Below are positions 48,181 through 59,689 of a stretch of DNA of 64,000 nucleotides, piece by piece. The notes beneath the pieces were generated by a model, which was given only the letters and a program-made list of their open reading frames with translations, ran no database searches and was not told the origin of the DNA. Numbering within the stretch: the stretch's first letter is position 1; every line of letters begins with the position of its first letter. Made by a program: the position numbers and the translations under genes. The stretch spans positions 93,278,894 to 93,342,893 of the forward strand of contig NC_089228.1 in NCBI RefSeq assembly GCF_963924675.1, read 5' to 3'. This DNA is from Phocoena phocoena (Eukaryota; Chordata; Mammalia; Artiodactyla; Phocoenidae).

Positions 48181-48379
48181 GGGGGGAGCCATTACAGAAA
48201 AAGCTGCTTTTGTGGAGAGATATAAAATCAAAACCCTCTGTGAAGCGAGGGCATTATATAAGAAGAAGGTGAAAGATATCATCTTACCTGATAATACAAT
48301 ACCAGAGCTAGAGAACAGCTCATGAATAGGCAGAAAGAAAGTGCTGCCTAGGTGAATTCTGCTTGAAAGAAGGTATCTA

Positions 48380-48751
48380 CGGACTTCCCTGGCGGTACAG
48401 TGGTGAAGAATCCGCCTGCCAATGCAGGGGACACAGGTTTGATCCCTGGTCCGGGGAGATCCCACATGCCGCGGAACAACTAAACCCATGCACCACAACT
48501 ACTGAGCCTGCACTCTAGAGCCCCTGAGCCACAACTGCTGAGCCCACGTGCCACAACTACTGAAGCCTGTGTGCCTAGAGCCTGTGCTACACAACAAGAG
48601 AAGCCACCGCAATGAGAAACCCATGCACCGCAACAAAGAGTAGCCCCCCTTCGCCGCAACCAGAGAAAGCCTGCGCACGGCAACCAAGACCCAACACAGC
48701 CAAAAATAAATATATTTAAAAAATAAATAAAAGTAGTATTAAAAAAACAAC
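48380..48751 (+). mobile_element. CHR-1 type SINE, long form (first of a pair)
   Basis: Starts 'cggacttccctggcggtaca', with a tRNA-like head, then 'ccacaactactgagcctgca'-type units, ending 'acacagccaaaaataaatat' plus an A-rich tail. A perfect 12-bp TSD, AGAAGGTATCTA, lies at 48368-48379 and 48752-48763. Confidence 0.94.
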
Positions 48752-48783
48752 AGAAGGTATCTATACTGTAGAATAACAGTATA

Positions 48784-49120
48784 GGGGCTTCCTTGGTGGC
48801 ACAGTGGTTAAGAATCCACCTGCCAATGCAGGGGACACAGGTTCGAGCCCTGGTCCGGGAAGATCACACATGCCACGGAGCAACTAAGACTGTGCACCAC
48901 AACTACTGAGCCTGCACTGTAGAGCTCATGAGCCACAACAACTGAAGCCTGTGTGCCACAACTACTGAAGCCTGCGTGCCTAGAGCCCATGCTCCGCAAC
49001 AAGAGAAGCCACTACAATGAGAAGCCCATGCACCACGATGAAGAGTAGCCCCTGCTTGCCACAACTAGAGAAAAGCCTGTGTGCAGCAATGAAGACCCAA
49101 CACAGCCAAAAATAAATAAA
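48784..49120 (+). mobile_element. CHR-1 type SINE, long form (second of a pair)
   Basis: Starts 'ggggcttccttggtggcaca', same orientation as the previous copy and only about 20 bp after its TSD. Ends 'cacagccaaaaataaataaa'. A perfect 15-bp TSD, TAGAATAACAGTATA, lies at 48769-48783 and 49121-49135, so this was an independent insertion and not a tandem duplication. Confidence 0.95.
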
Positions 49121-49135
49121 TAGAATAACAGTATA

Positions 49136-49659
49136 AAGTCAGAGCATAGGTCATATGGACCTTAGGATTCTAAACAGTGCAGAGGACACTGGTTCTATTT
49201 ATTTACTTTCTGCCCAGGATCTGAAACTTCTTCCCATGTGGGGGAACCTCCTTTGTATAGTCTTGGCAACCATATCTGCCTCCCCACCTATGGCAGTGAG
49301 GGTGTGGACACCTGACTAGAGGCAGCTCATCCGATGCTCCAACCCCAGACTCTCATTCTCAGCACATAAAGCACAGGGTAGTGAATGCCATTCCAGTTCT
49401 CCAAGGACCCAGTGCAGGGAGAAAAGTGAAGACTCCTCTGCTGCTCTCTTCATCCCTGCAGGGAAGGTGAGAAAACAGAGCTGCAGAGATGTTAAGAAAC
49501 ATGTACCACGTCATTCAGATGGATAATATCTTGGCTGTAGACAAGGAGATTCAGTACCAAGAATGAAATTGCTGGGAGCTCTGTTGCCAGAGTAACCCGG
49601 TGTGGGTGTTGGTGATGGTTCCTTCCTATCGCAACGATACCTGTTTCCTTCTGCTGAGA
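49136..49659. other. No gene or clear repeat seen
   Basis: Unassigned. Bases 49560-49660 may already be 5' UTR of the following L1, but I cannot place the boundary. Confidence 0.35.
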
Positions 49660-50189
49660 TCCTGAAGTGATGCCATGTGGCTGACAGTGTCTTGGTGTTC
49701 TGGTGGGGTGTCAGGCCTAAGCCTCTGAGATGGGAGAGCCGAGTTCAGGACATTGGTCCACCAGAGACCTCCCAGCCCCTTGTAATATCAAACGGCAAAA
49801 GCTCTCCCAGGGATCTCCATCTCAATGCTAAGACATAGCTCCACTCAACGACCAGCAAGCTCCAGTGCTGGATACCCTATGCCAAACAACTAGCAAGACA
49901 AGAACACAAACCCACCCATTAGCAGAGAGGCTGCCTAAAATCATAATAAGTTCACAGCCAGCCCAAAACACACGACCAGACGCAGTCCTGCCCACCAGAA
50001 AGACAAGATCCAGCCTCATCCATCTGAACACAGGCACCAGTCCCCTCCACCAGGAAGCCTACACAAGCCACTGAACCAACCTCAACCACTGGGGGCACAC
50101 ACCAAAAACAACAGGAACTACGAACCAGCAGACTGCGAAATGAAGACCCCAAACACAATAAGTTAAGCAAAATGAGAAGAAAGAGAAAT

Positions 50190-51060
50190 ACACAGCAGAT
50201 GAAGGAGCAAGGTAAAAACCCACCAGACTAAACAAATGAAGAGGAAATAGGCAGTCCACCTGAAAAAGAATTCAGAGTAATAATAGTAAAGATATCCAAA
50301 ATCTTGTAAATAGAATGGAGAAAATACAAGAAACGTTTAACGAGGATCTAGAAGAACTAAAGACCAAACAAATAATGATGAACAATGCAATAAATGAAAG
50401 TTAAAATTCTCTAGAAGGAGTCAATAGCAGAATAACTGAGGCAGAAGAACGGATAAGTACCTGGAAGACAAAATAGTGGAAATAATTTACCTGGAAGATA
50501 AAATAGTGGAAATAACTACTGCAGAGCAAAATAAAGAAAAAAAAATGGAAAGAATTGAGGACAGTCTCAGAGACCTCTGGGACAACATTAAATGCACCAA
50601 CTTTCGAATTATAGGGGTCCCAGAAGAAGAAGAGAAATAGAAAGGGAGTGAGAAAATATTTGAAGAGATTATAGTTGAAAACTTCCCTAATAGGGGTAAG
50701 GAAATAGTCAAGCAAGTCCAGTAAGCACAGAGAGTCTCATACAGGATAAATCCAAGGAGAAACACACCAAGACATATATTAATCAAACTATCAAAAATTA
50801 AATACAAAGAAAAAATATTAAAATCAGCAAGGGAAAAGCAACAATTAACATACAAGTGATTCCCCATAAGGTTAACAGCTAATCTTTCAGCAGAAACTCT
50901 GCAAGCCAAAACGGAGTGGCAGGACATATTTAAAGTGGTGAAGGGAAAAACCTACAACCAAGATTACTCTACCCAGCAAGGATCTCATTCAGATTCAATG
51001 GAGAAATTAAAACCTTTACAGACAAGCAAAAGCTAAGAGAATTCTGCACCACGAAACCAG
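50190..51060 (+). pseudogene. L1 ORF1, heavily decayed
   Basis: Recognisable as ORF1 by the coiled-coil region ('gaagaactaaagaccaaaca', 'ggcagaagaacggataagta') and the C-terminal region ('cagattcaatggagaaatta', 'acagacaagcaaaagctaag'). It has several stops (for example at 50401-50413) and no long frame. A 30-bp tandem duplication lies at 50459-50488 and 50489-50518, ten codons in the coiled-coil part. Confidence 0.85.
50459..50518 (+). repeat. 30-bp tandem duplication within L1 ORF1
   Basis: Two adjacent 30-bp units, each starting 'acctggaaga', with differences at only three or so positions (aca/ata and the end ttt/cta). The length is a multiple of three. Confidence 0.92.
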
Positions 51061-51171
51061 CTCTACAACAAATGCTAAAGGCGCTTCTCTAGGCAAGAAA
51101 TACAAGAGAAGGAGAAGATTTACAAAAACAAACCCAAAACAATTAAGAAACTGGTAATAGGAACATACATA

Positions 51172-54100
51172 TTGATAACTACCTTAAATGTAAATGGATT
51201 AAATGCTCCAACCAAAAGACATAGACTGGCTGAATGGATACAAAAACAAGAGCCGTACATATGCTGTCTACAAGAGACCCACTTGAGACCTAGGGACACA
51301 TACAGACTGAAAGTGAGGGGATGGAAAAAGATACTCCATGCAAATGGAAATCAAAAGAAAGCTGGAGTAGCAATTCTCATATCAGACAGAATGGACTTTA
51401 AAATAAAGACTATTACAAGAGACAAAGAAGGACACTACACAATGATCAAGAGATCAATCCAAGAAGAAGATATAACAATTGTAAATATTTATGCACCCAA
51501 CATAGGAGCACCTCAATACATAAGGCAAATGCTAACAGCCATAAAAGGGGAAATTGACAGTAACACAATCATAGTAGGCAACTTTAACACTCCACTTTCA
51601 CCAATAGACAGATCATCCAAAATGATCATAAATAAAGAAACACAAGCTTTAAATGACGCATTAAACAAAATGGAATTAATTGATATTTATAGGACATTCC
51701 ATCCAAAAACAACAGAATACACTTTCTTCTCAAGTTCTCATGGAACATTCTCTAGGATCATATCTTGGGTCACAAATCAAGCCTTGGTAAATTTAAGAAA
51801 ATTGAAATTGTATCAAGTATCTTTTCCGACCACAACACTATGAGACTAGATATCAATTACAGGAAAAAATCTGTTAAAAATACAAACACATGGAGGCTAA
51901 CAATATGTTACTAAATAACCAAGAGATCAATGAAGAAATCAATGAGGAAATCAAAAAATACCTAGAAACAAATGACAATGAAAACACAATGACGCAAAAC
52001 CTATGGGATGCCGCAAAAGCAGTTCTAAGAGGGAAGTTTATAACAATATAATCCTACCTCAAGAAAAAAGGAACATCTCAAATAAACAACCCAACCATAC
52101 ACTTAAAGCAAGTAGAGAAAGAAGAACAAAAACACCCCAATGTTAGCAGAAGGAAAGAAGTCATAAAGATCAGAGCAGAAATAAATGAAAAAGAAATGAA
52201 GGAAACAATAGCAAAGATGAATAAAACTAAAGGCTGGTTCTTTGAGAAGATAAACAAAATTTGATAAACCATTAGCCAGACACATCAAGAAAAAACGGGA
52301 GAAGACACAAATCAATAGAATTAGAAAAGAAAAAGGAGAAGTAACAAGTGACACTGCAGAAATACAAAGGATCATGAGAGATTACTAAAAGCAACTATAT
52401 GCCAGTAAAATGGGCAACCTGGAAGAAATGGACAAATTCTTAGAAAAGCACAACCTTCCAAGACTGAACCAGGAATAAATAGAAAATATACAGAGGCCAA
52501 TCACAAGCTCTGAAATTGAAACTGTGATTAAAAATCTTCCAACAAACAAAAGCCCAGGACCAGATGGCTTCACAGGCGAATTCTATCAAACATTTAGAGA
52601 GGAGCTAACACCTATGCTTCTCAAACTCTTACAAAATATAGCAGAGGGAGGAACACTCCCAAACTCATTCTACTAGGGCACCATCACCCTGATACCAAAA
52701 CCAGACAAAGATGTCACCAAGAAAGAAAACTACAGGCCAATATCACAGATGAACATAGATGCAAAAATCTTCAACAAAATACTAGCAAACAGAATCCAAC
52801 AGCACATTAAAAGGATCATACACCATGATCAAGTGGGGCTTATCCCAGAAATGCAAGGATTCTTCAATATAGGCAAATCAATCAATGTGATAAACCATAT
52901 TAACAAATTGAAGGAGAAAAGCCATGTGATCATCTCAATAGATGCAGAAAAAGCTTTCAACAAAATTCAACACCCATTTATGATAAAAACCCTCCAGGAA
53001 GTAGGCATAGAGGGAACTTACCTCAACACAATAAAGGCCATATATGACAAACCCACAGCCAACATCCTTCTCAATGGTGAAAAACTGAAACCATTTCCAC
53101 TAAGATCAGGAAAAAGACAAGGTTGCCAACTCTCACCACTATTATCCAACATAGTTTTGGAAGTTTTAGCCACAACAATCAGAGAAGAAAAAGAAATAAA
53201 AGGAATACAAATTGAAAAAGAAGAAGTAAAACTGTCACTGTTTGCAGATGATATGATACTATACATAGAGAATCCTAAAGATGCTACCAGAAAACTACTA
53301 GAGCTAATCAATGAATTTGGTAAAGTAGCAGGATGCAAAATTAATGCACAGAAATCTCTTGCATTCCTATACACTAATGATGAAAAATCTGAAAGAGAAA
53401 TTAAGGAAACACTCCCATTTACCACTGCAATAAAAAGAATAAAATACCTAGGAATAAACCTACCTAAGGAGACAAAAGACCTGTATGCAGAAAACTATAA
53501 GATACTGATGAAAGAAATTAAAGATGATAGAAACAGATGGAGAGATATACCATGTTCTTGGATTGGAAGAATCAACATTGTGAAAATTACTATACCACCC
53601 AAAGCAATCTACAGATTCAATGCAATCTTGAGAAAGAAAAATGGAGTTGGAGGAATCAGGCTCCTGGACTTCAGACTATACTACAAAGCTACAGTAATCA
53701 AGACAGTATGGTACTGGCACAAAAACAGAAATATAGATCAGTGGAACAGAATAGAAAGCCCAGAGATAAACCCATGCACATATGGTCACCTTATCTTTGA
53801 TAAAGGAGACAAGAATATACAATGGGGAAAAGACAGCCTCTTCAATAAGTGGTGCTGGGAAAACTGGACAGCTACATGCAAAAGAATGAAATTAGAACAC
53901 TCCATAACACCATACACAAAAATAAAGTGAAAATGGATTAAAGACCTAAATGTAAGGCCAGACACTATAAAATTCTTAGAGGAAAACATAGGCAGAACAC
54001 TCTATGACATAAATCACAGCAAGATCCTTTTTGAACCACCTCCTAGAGTAATGGAAATAAAAACAAAAATAAACAAATGGGACCTAATGAAACTTAAAAG

Positions 54101-54683
54101 CTTTTGCACAGCAAAGGAAACCATAAACAAGATGAAAAGACAACCCTCAGAATGGGAGAAAATATTTGCAAATGAAGCAACTGACAAAAGATTAATCTCC
54201 AAGATTTACCATGTATATGCTCATGCAGATCAATATCAAAAAAACAAACAACCCCATCCAAAAATGGGCAGAAGACCTAAATAGACATTTCTCCAAAGAA
54301 GATATACAGATTGCCAGCAAACACATGAAAGGATGCTCAATATCACTAATCATTAGAGAAATGCAAATCAAAACTACAATGAGGTATCACCTCACACCAG
54401 TCAGAATGGCCATCATCAAAAAATCTACAAAGAATAAATGCTGGAGAGGGTGTGGTAAAAGGGAACCCTCTTGCACTGTTGGTAGGAATGTAAATTGATA
54501 CAGCAACTATGGAGAACATTATGGACGTTCCTCAAAAAACTAAAAATAGAACCACCATATGACCCATCAATCCCACTACTGGGCATGTACCCTCAGAAAA
54601 CCATAATTCAAAAAGACACATGCACCCGAATGTTCACTGCAGCATTATTTACAATAGCCAGGACATGGAAGCAACCTAAATGG
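51172..54683 (+). pseudogene. L1 ORF2 (endonuclease/reverse transcriptase), inactivated, 3' end missing
   Basis: The endonuclease frame runs 51172-51843 (223 codons). Its VGDFNT motif reads VGNFNT, an Asp-to-Asn change (AAC at 51580-51582) at a catalytic position of L1 endonucleases. About four bases are missing near 51755 and shift the frame. The reverse transcriptase frame at 52749-53930 (393 codons) keeps FADD (53241-53252), but lacks 32 codons after 'YRFNAI' (near 53625) compared with the L1 at 39646-45521. C-terminal pieces lie at 54051-54284, 54211-54498 and 54495-54788. The last of these runs past the end of L1 sequence. Confidence 0.9.
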
Positions 54684-55505
54684 CTATTCATTCTTGTTTG
54701 GAGAGTCAGCAAGGGAGGGAGGGGGGAAGGTGGCAGACCCCAATGTTTCCCAAGGCTCCTTAGGGTTTATCAGGAAGAGATTTCATAGGAAGTTTTTTCT
54801 ATAGTCCTTATTCAGGAAGAAAAGCAACTTTCCAAGTCAGTGTCTGTGCCCTAAACTGGCTTCAGTAACCATCAGTGCCCCTACCTTCACCACCTGCTGC
54901 CCCTTCCCGGCAGCCACGGCCCCAGTGGACAGAGTTCACAGGCAGCCGTATCTCTCACCCAGCACTCTGAACCCTGGCCGCAGCTGATGGGACCGCGGGT
55001 GACACATGAGCCAAAGACAGTCCATTTATAGGCTGACCAGCAACCCGGGACGTGGTCCAGTATGGTAACTGGGCTGGGTCAGTCAGGGTCTCCTCAGGAA
55101 CGTGAGCTGAAAGAACGGGACAGATAACAGAATCTGAGGCTGATGGAATATTCTGGGGTGGGGTAGCAGCCATGAAGCACCATTCTCAGGGCAAAGTTTT
55201 GAGGAAGCAGGAACTGAAAGGAAACAGATCAGGAATGAAACATAAAATGCATAGAACAGGGGGAGATGAGCCAGCGGTGGGGGGGGGGGTGGTGGTGCCA
55301 AGGAGCCAGGTCAGGCCAAGAGCCACTAGGTGTCCTGCTGGGTTCCCGGACCGACCTCCGGGTCCTGCTCTTCCTGGCGGGGGGCGGGGGCGGGGCGCGG
55401 GCTTCTGAGCACAGGTCTCCCTGGGATGAACATGTCCTTGTTTGAGATGCGCTGGAGCCTTGCCACTAAAAGAGCCTCATGAAAACACGTTTTGGTTGGG
55501 GGAAT
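54684..55505. other. No gene; contains a short G-rich tract
   Basis: Unassigned sequence with a G10 run near 55279-55289 and a GGGGCGGGG-type stretch at 55376-55402. The overlapping frames at 54955-55408 do not look like a gene. Confidence 0.45.
55376..55402 (+). promoter_or_regulatory. G-rich tract: GC-box-like and G-quadruplex-capable
   Basis: 'ggcggggggcgggggcgggg' followed by 'cgcggg' has five closely spaced G runs of three or more, and contains GGGGCGGGGC, the consensus Sp1 GC box. The surrounding CpG-rich zone is only about 120 bp, well short of a classical CpG island. No transcript start or exon is recognisable nearby. Confidence 0.5.
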
Positions 55506-55988
55506 GCACTTGTTTCCTCTTGCTGGTATTACAAATTACCCTAAACTTAGGGACCCAAAGCAACACAAATTCATGATCCTGCAGTTCTGGAGGTCAGAAC
55601 TCTGAATCAGGTTTCTCTGGGCTACAATCAAAGATGTCGGAAGGGCCGTGTTCCTTCGGCTGTAAGGTAGAATGCTTTCTGGCCTTCTCCAATTCCTAGA
55701 GGCGTCTGTAGCCCTCGCTTGTGACCCCAGCCAGCAACTACGTCACCCCAACCTCTCCTTCCATGCTAACTTCTTTCTCTGACTCTCCTACCTCCCTCTT
55801 CCCCTTATGAGAACCCTAATGACTTCCTTGGGCCCTTCCAGATGGTCCAGGATCATCTCCCACCTCAAGGTCCTCAACCTGAATTATATTTGCAAAAGCC
55901 CCTTTGCCGTGTAAGGTAACATAGTCACGGGTTCTGGGGATTAGGACATGGGCCTCTATGGGAGGGAGCATTATTCTGCCTACCGCGG
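55506..55988 (-). mobile_element. MLT1-like MaLR solo LTR
   Basis: Begins 'cacttgtttcctcttgctgg', continues 'cctgcagttctggaggtcag', 'gaagggccgtgttccttcgg', 'ttatgagaaccctaatgact' and ends 'cattattctgcctacc'. This is the reverse of the LTR type at 57983 and is a full-length solo LTR. Confidence 0.75.
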
Positions 55989-57982
55989 GGAACAAGGGAT
56001 AATCCCCTCAGGACTGCAAAGTAGACCAAGTCTTCAAAAATCATAAGCTGGCTCCAGAGGGCTGCTTACATTCTAAATGCTTTAAAACAAGAAGGAATCG
56101 AGCTGGCAAACCAGCAAAGCTCCCTCTCATAAGCATCTGATCAAGAGGAGAGCATCTTCCGTATTCTCAATGCTGGTTTCCATATCCTACACAAACACAG
56201 GGCTTCCTGGGAGTGTGGGCTTAATTTGAAATGCAAGGTGAGAGTCTCACCCTCATTGGAAGGAAGTCTGATTAGCATTGCAGTGAATAAGCAAGCAGTC
56301 CTGGGAGAGTGAGGCCGACCAGAACTGTAGAAGAGATTGAAGAAGAAGGACCCACCTTGGATGCCAGTCCTTCCTCATTAAAGGAGTTTATTTAGTTATA
56401 TTTCACTCAGAAGAGCCTGTTGACAGCCCAGATGCACAGGCTGGATAATTATAGGGCTCTAAGAAATGACGTGATGGGAAGAGAGGAGAATAAATGATAA
56501 GAAAATAATGCCTGGTAGAAGCTTTGACTGACAGCACGGAGCTGTACCGTCAAGCCTGAGTGTGACAAGGAGAGAAAAGGAAAAGAGAGACACCAGGCCC
56601 TGCCCCATTCTAGCTGTTTCATTTCAATCCCTTGTTCCTGCTTCTTGTCTGTTGTGGAAAAAAGACTCAGGTGCCTTCTTTAGTGTTTAGCTGGAAAGGA
56701 GCCTTCGAGGCCTGGGGTTTCATGGAAACCAGGTGTTTAGTTTAAAAAGCAGAGATGAAAAAAAAAAAACCCTTTGCTAAAATCAGTTTTTCAAAAAATA
56801 TACAGGCCCTCAGCAGCCGAGGTTAGTATCTTCGGAAGGGGCGGTAAGTATCCACCCGCATCCCAGGCTTGTAGAAACCCCGAATAGATAATAATGCAAG
56901 GATTCCACACCAGTTTGTAAAGAAAATTAAATCAGCATGATTCAGACATGTTTATTCTTTTCAATTTTATACCAGGTCATGTTTCAGACATGGCCTGAGG
57001 GTTATGGGGCTTCCTCTAAGGCTTTTAGCCTCAAAGGGATCTACATTTGGTGAAATATAGATCTCTTAAGGATCCACAATTTTCAGTCTGAGTTCTGAAG
57101 TCAGAGTTCATTGAGCTTTCTATTTGGACATTTTTATGTTCCTGGGATTCAAATGCTAACACTGAACTCATCAAACATAGAGAAACAACTTGTATCTTTA
57201 GTGTTTCCCAGATCACCGATAATCTACAGAGACCGACCGAGTGTAAAGTCTTAAGTGCCAGGCGGACTGTGCACAGATTCCTTCTGTTTTCTGTTTTTTT
57301 ATGAGCCGTCTGCTGCCGTGTTGCCCCACCTGCGAGTATTCTGATTTTCCCATAGTGATCAGTTTGCATTACAGAACGGTGAGAAAGCATGTTGTGTGAC
57401 AAGTGAGATCAGGAAGAAGAGGGGAAAAAGAGCGAAAGAATATTACTTCTGACCTGTTGAAATAACCTAAGGCAATGTCTGATATAAAGGACAGCTTGTA
57501 GGACCCATCAGAGCCTAGAGCTGGGCTAACTCCTTCCTAGTACGTATTTTCCACAGACTCACGTAGAGGGAAGCAAAAAGGAGTAAGCACACTCTCTGCT
57601 CCAAGATGGATTTATTCCAACAAGGAGGCCATACAAGAAAGAGGAACGAATACACACAGTATGACCCTAAATAGGAGCAGAGTGGGATGGAGATTCTATA
57701 AAGGGCAACTGGGTAGAAATATTGATTCTTAGGAGCAGAGAGTCTTAGAAAGACTGGAAGATGAGATATTTCAGCTCTTCGATCTGATTTCGAATTTTGA
57801 GTCTTCAGCAAAAAGCCAGAGGCACAGCCCCGATGGGCCCAGAGGGAGATGAATGAAACGGCTTCTAGAAAACCAAAGCAGGACAATTTTGAGGCCAGAG
57901 TACCTTAACAACCATGCTCTGAGAGCTACAAAAACCACAATGACAATAAAGATTATAGAGGAGGAAAGGAAAGGGAGGCAGA
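55989..57982. other. No gene or clear repeat seen
   Basis: A 2-kb unassigned stretch. The two 123-codon minus frames (57031-57402, 57515-57886) have no recognisable domain. A short A11 run lies at 56759-56769. Confidence 0.4.
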
Positions 57983-58472
57983 ACAATGATTTCCCCCAAA
58001 GATTTCCACATCCTACTCCCCATAACTTATGAATACATTTGGTTACACGGCAAAGGGGAATTAAAGTTGCAGATGGAATTAAGGCTGCTAATCAGGTGAC
58101 CTTGAGATGGGAAGATTATCTTGGATTATCTGGGTGGGCCCAATGTAATCACAATGTTCTTAAAAGTGGAAGAGGAAGACGGAAAAGAAGGTCGGAGTGA
58201 TACAATGTAAGAAGGACTCAACCGGCCATTGCTGGTTTTGTAGGATGAGGAAGGGGCCATGAGCTGAGGCATGCAGGCAGTCTATAGAAGCTGGAAAAGG
58301 CAAGGAGAGAGTTTCTTCCCAGAGTCTCCAGACGAGATGCAGCCCTGTGGACACCTTAATCTTAACCCAGTAAGACCAATTTCAGATGGACTTCTGACCT
58401 CCAGAACTGTAAAATGATATACATATGTTGTCTTAAGCCTGTAAGTTTATGGTCATGGGAAACTCACACACC
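57983..58472 (+). mobile_element. MLT1-like MaLR solo LTR
   Basis: In order: 'ttcccccaaagatttccaca', 'ggcaaaggggaattaaagtt', 'ttggattatctgggtgggcc', 'tcaaccggccattgctggtt', 'gaagctggaaaaggcaagga', 'cttctgacctccagaactgt'. These match the sense of MLT1-type LTRs. It is inverted relative to the copy at 55506-55988. Confidence 0.8.
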
Positions 58473-58899
58473 TCCCAGGTGAGTAGGGGAACGTAACAGA
58501 TGTCTGAATTGGTCTCGATGAGGGCTAGATATATACCTCATGCTCCTCTCGGGAAAAGGAAGTACTTGAGAACTCCAAGCAGTTGTTAGGAGAAAAGGAA
58601 ATATTTTCAGACTCCTTGATCTTAGCATCTCTGCCTGTTAAGCTGGGGGAGTCTGAGCTATGCAGAGGGACCACTGTAATGGAGCTAAGGAATTAATCTT
58701 CTGACCCCCAGTGAGATGCAGGCACCTCTGCTAAGGATTGCATGTTAGCAATGAAGAGACTTTCCTGGCATCACGGCCTCTGCTCTGAGAAAGATCTCAG
58801 ATGTGCTACTATTTTTGTTTCAAAACTAGAATCTTCATATGAAAGTCATGGTGTGGCAGATACTATTGGAAGCAAATCCAAAGGTCTTTCTCCCATTCT

Positions 58900-59640
58900 T
58901 CCTTACTGAGAGAGCCCTGTTTCATTGAGGTATTTACCCACTCCACCCCCATGTTATTCAGGGTCCAGTGGTGATTGTTTTTGTTTTTGTTTTTTTGCGG
59001 TATGCGGGCCTCTCACTGTTGTGGCCTCTCCCGTTGCAGAGCACAGGCTCCGGACGCGCAGGCTCAGCGGCCATGGCTCATGGGCCCAGCTGCTCCGTGG
59101 CATGTGGGATCTTCCCAGACCGGGGCACGAACCCGTGTCCCCTGCATCGGTAGGCGGACTCTCAACCACTGCGCCACCAGGGAAACCCCTCCAGTGGTGA
59201 TTGATCTAAGCCAATCACAGTAGTCTCCTTTGCCCATGACGCTGTCATTATGGTCATGTGATACAGTTCTGGCCAATGGGCTGTGAAGGCAAGTCGGCTT
59301 GAAGGCTTCTGGGAACAGTTTTCCTCAAACTTGAAAAGAGACTCATGAAAGGGAAGAGCCTCTTTTTGCCTCTGGATGTTGTTGTGATGAGGAGGTGATT
59401 TCTGGAATTACGAGCCAGCATCTCCAGACCATGAAGATGTGAGGCTGAGAGCAAAGCCATAAACGAAGGTTAGCAGAGTGGAAGGACAGAAAGAACCCGG
59501 GTCCCTGATGACACCATGAAGCGCCTGAGTTAATCAATTTCAGAGCCGCCCTACGTGGGTCTTCTTATTTATGAGACTATAAATCCCTTCAATTTTCTGT
59601 TGGTTGCAACTGAAAGTATTCCACCTGATGAACAGATGGT
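58900..59640 (+). mobile_element. MaLR-like LTR split by a CHR-2
   Basis: After the SINE: 'gatctaagccaatcacagta', 'gttctggccaatgggctgtg', 'gcttctgggaacagttttcc', 'gaacccgggtccctgatgac', ending 'gttgcaactgaaagtattcc'. The order is that of an old MLT1-type LTR. The left boundary is uncertain. Confidence 0.5.
58978..59189 (-). mobile_element. CHR-2 type SINE
   Basis: A (TTTTTG)n-like tail, then 'gcggtatgcgggcctctcac' through 'ccaccagggaaacccc'. A perfect 14-bp TSD, TCCAGTGGTGATTG, lies at 58964-58977 and 59190-59203. Confidence 0.95.
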
Positions 59641-59689
59641 TAATTAACATCCATAAAACGTAAAAGTTAATGAGAAAATGATGTCTATT

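Larger units (their letters stand above)
49660..54683 (+). mobile_element. Long LINE-1 lacking its 3' end
   Basis: About 5 kb in the plus sense. The 5' UTR (about 49660-50190) contains 'gtcaggcctaagcctctgag' and 'cactcaacgaccagcaagct' and is unlike most of the 5' UTR of the L1 at 39646-45521. ORF1 lies at about 50190-51060 and ORF2 from about 51172. L1 sequence stops at 54683 in the ORF2 C-terminal part ('catggaagcaacctaaatgg'), with no 3' UTR, no tail and no visible TSD. Multiple disabling changes are present. Confidence 0.9.

Noticed and set aside
57031..57886. Two 123-codon minus-strand frames
   Set aside because: Cysteine/serine/leucine-rich with no motif and no consistent exon structure.
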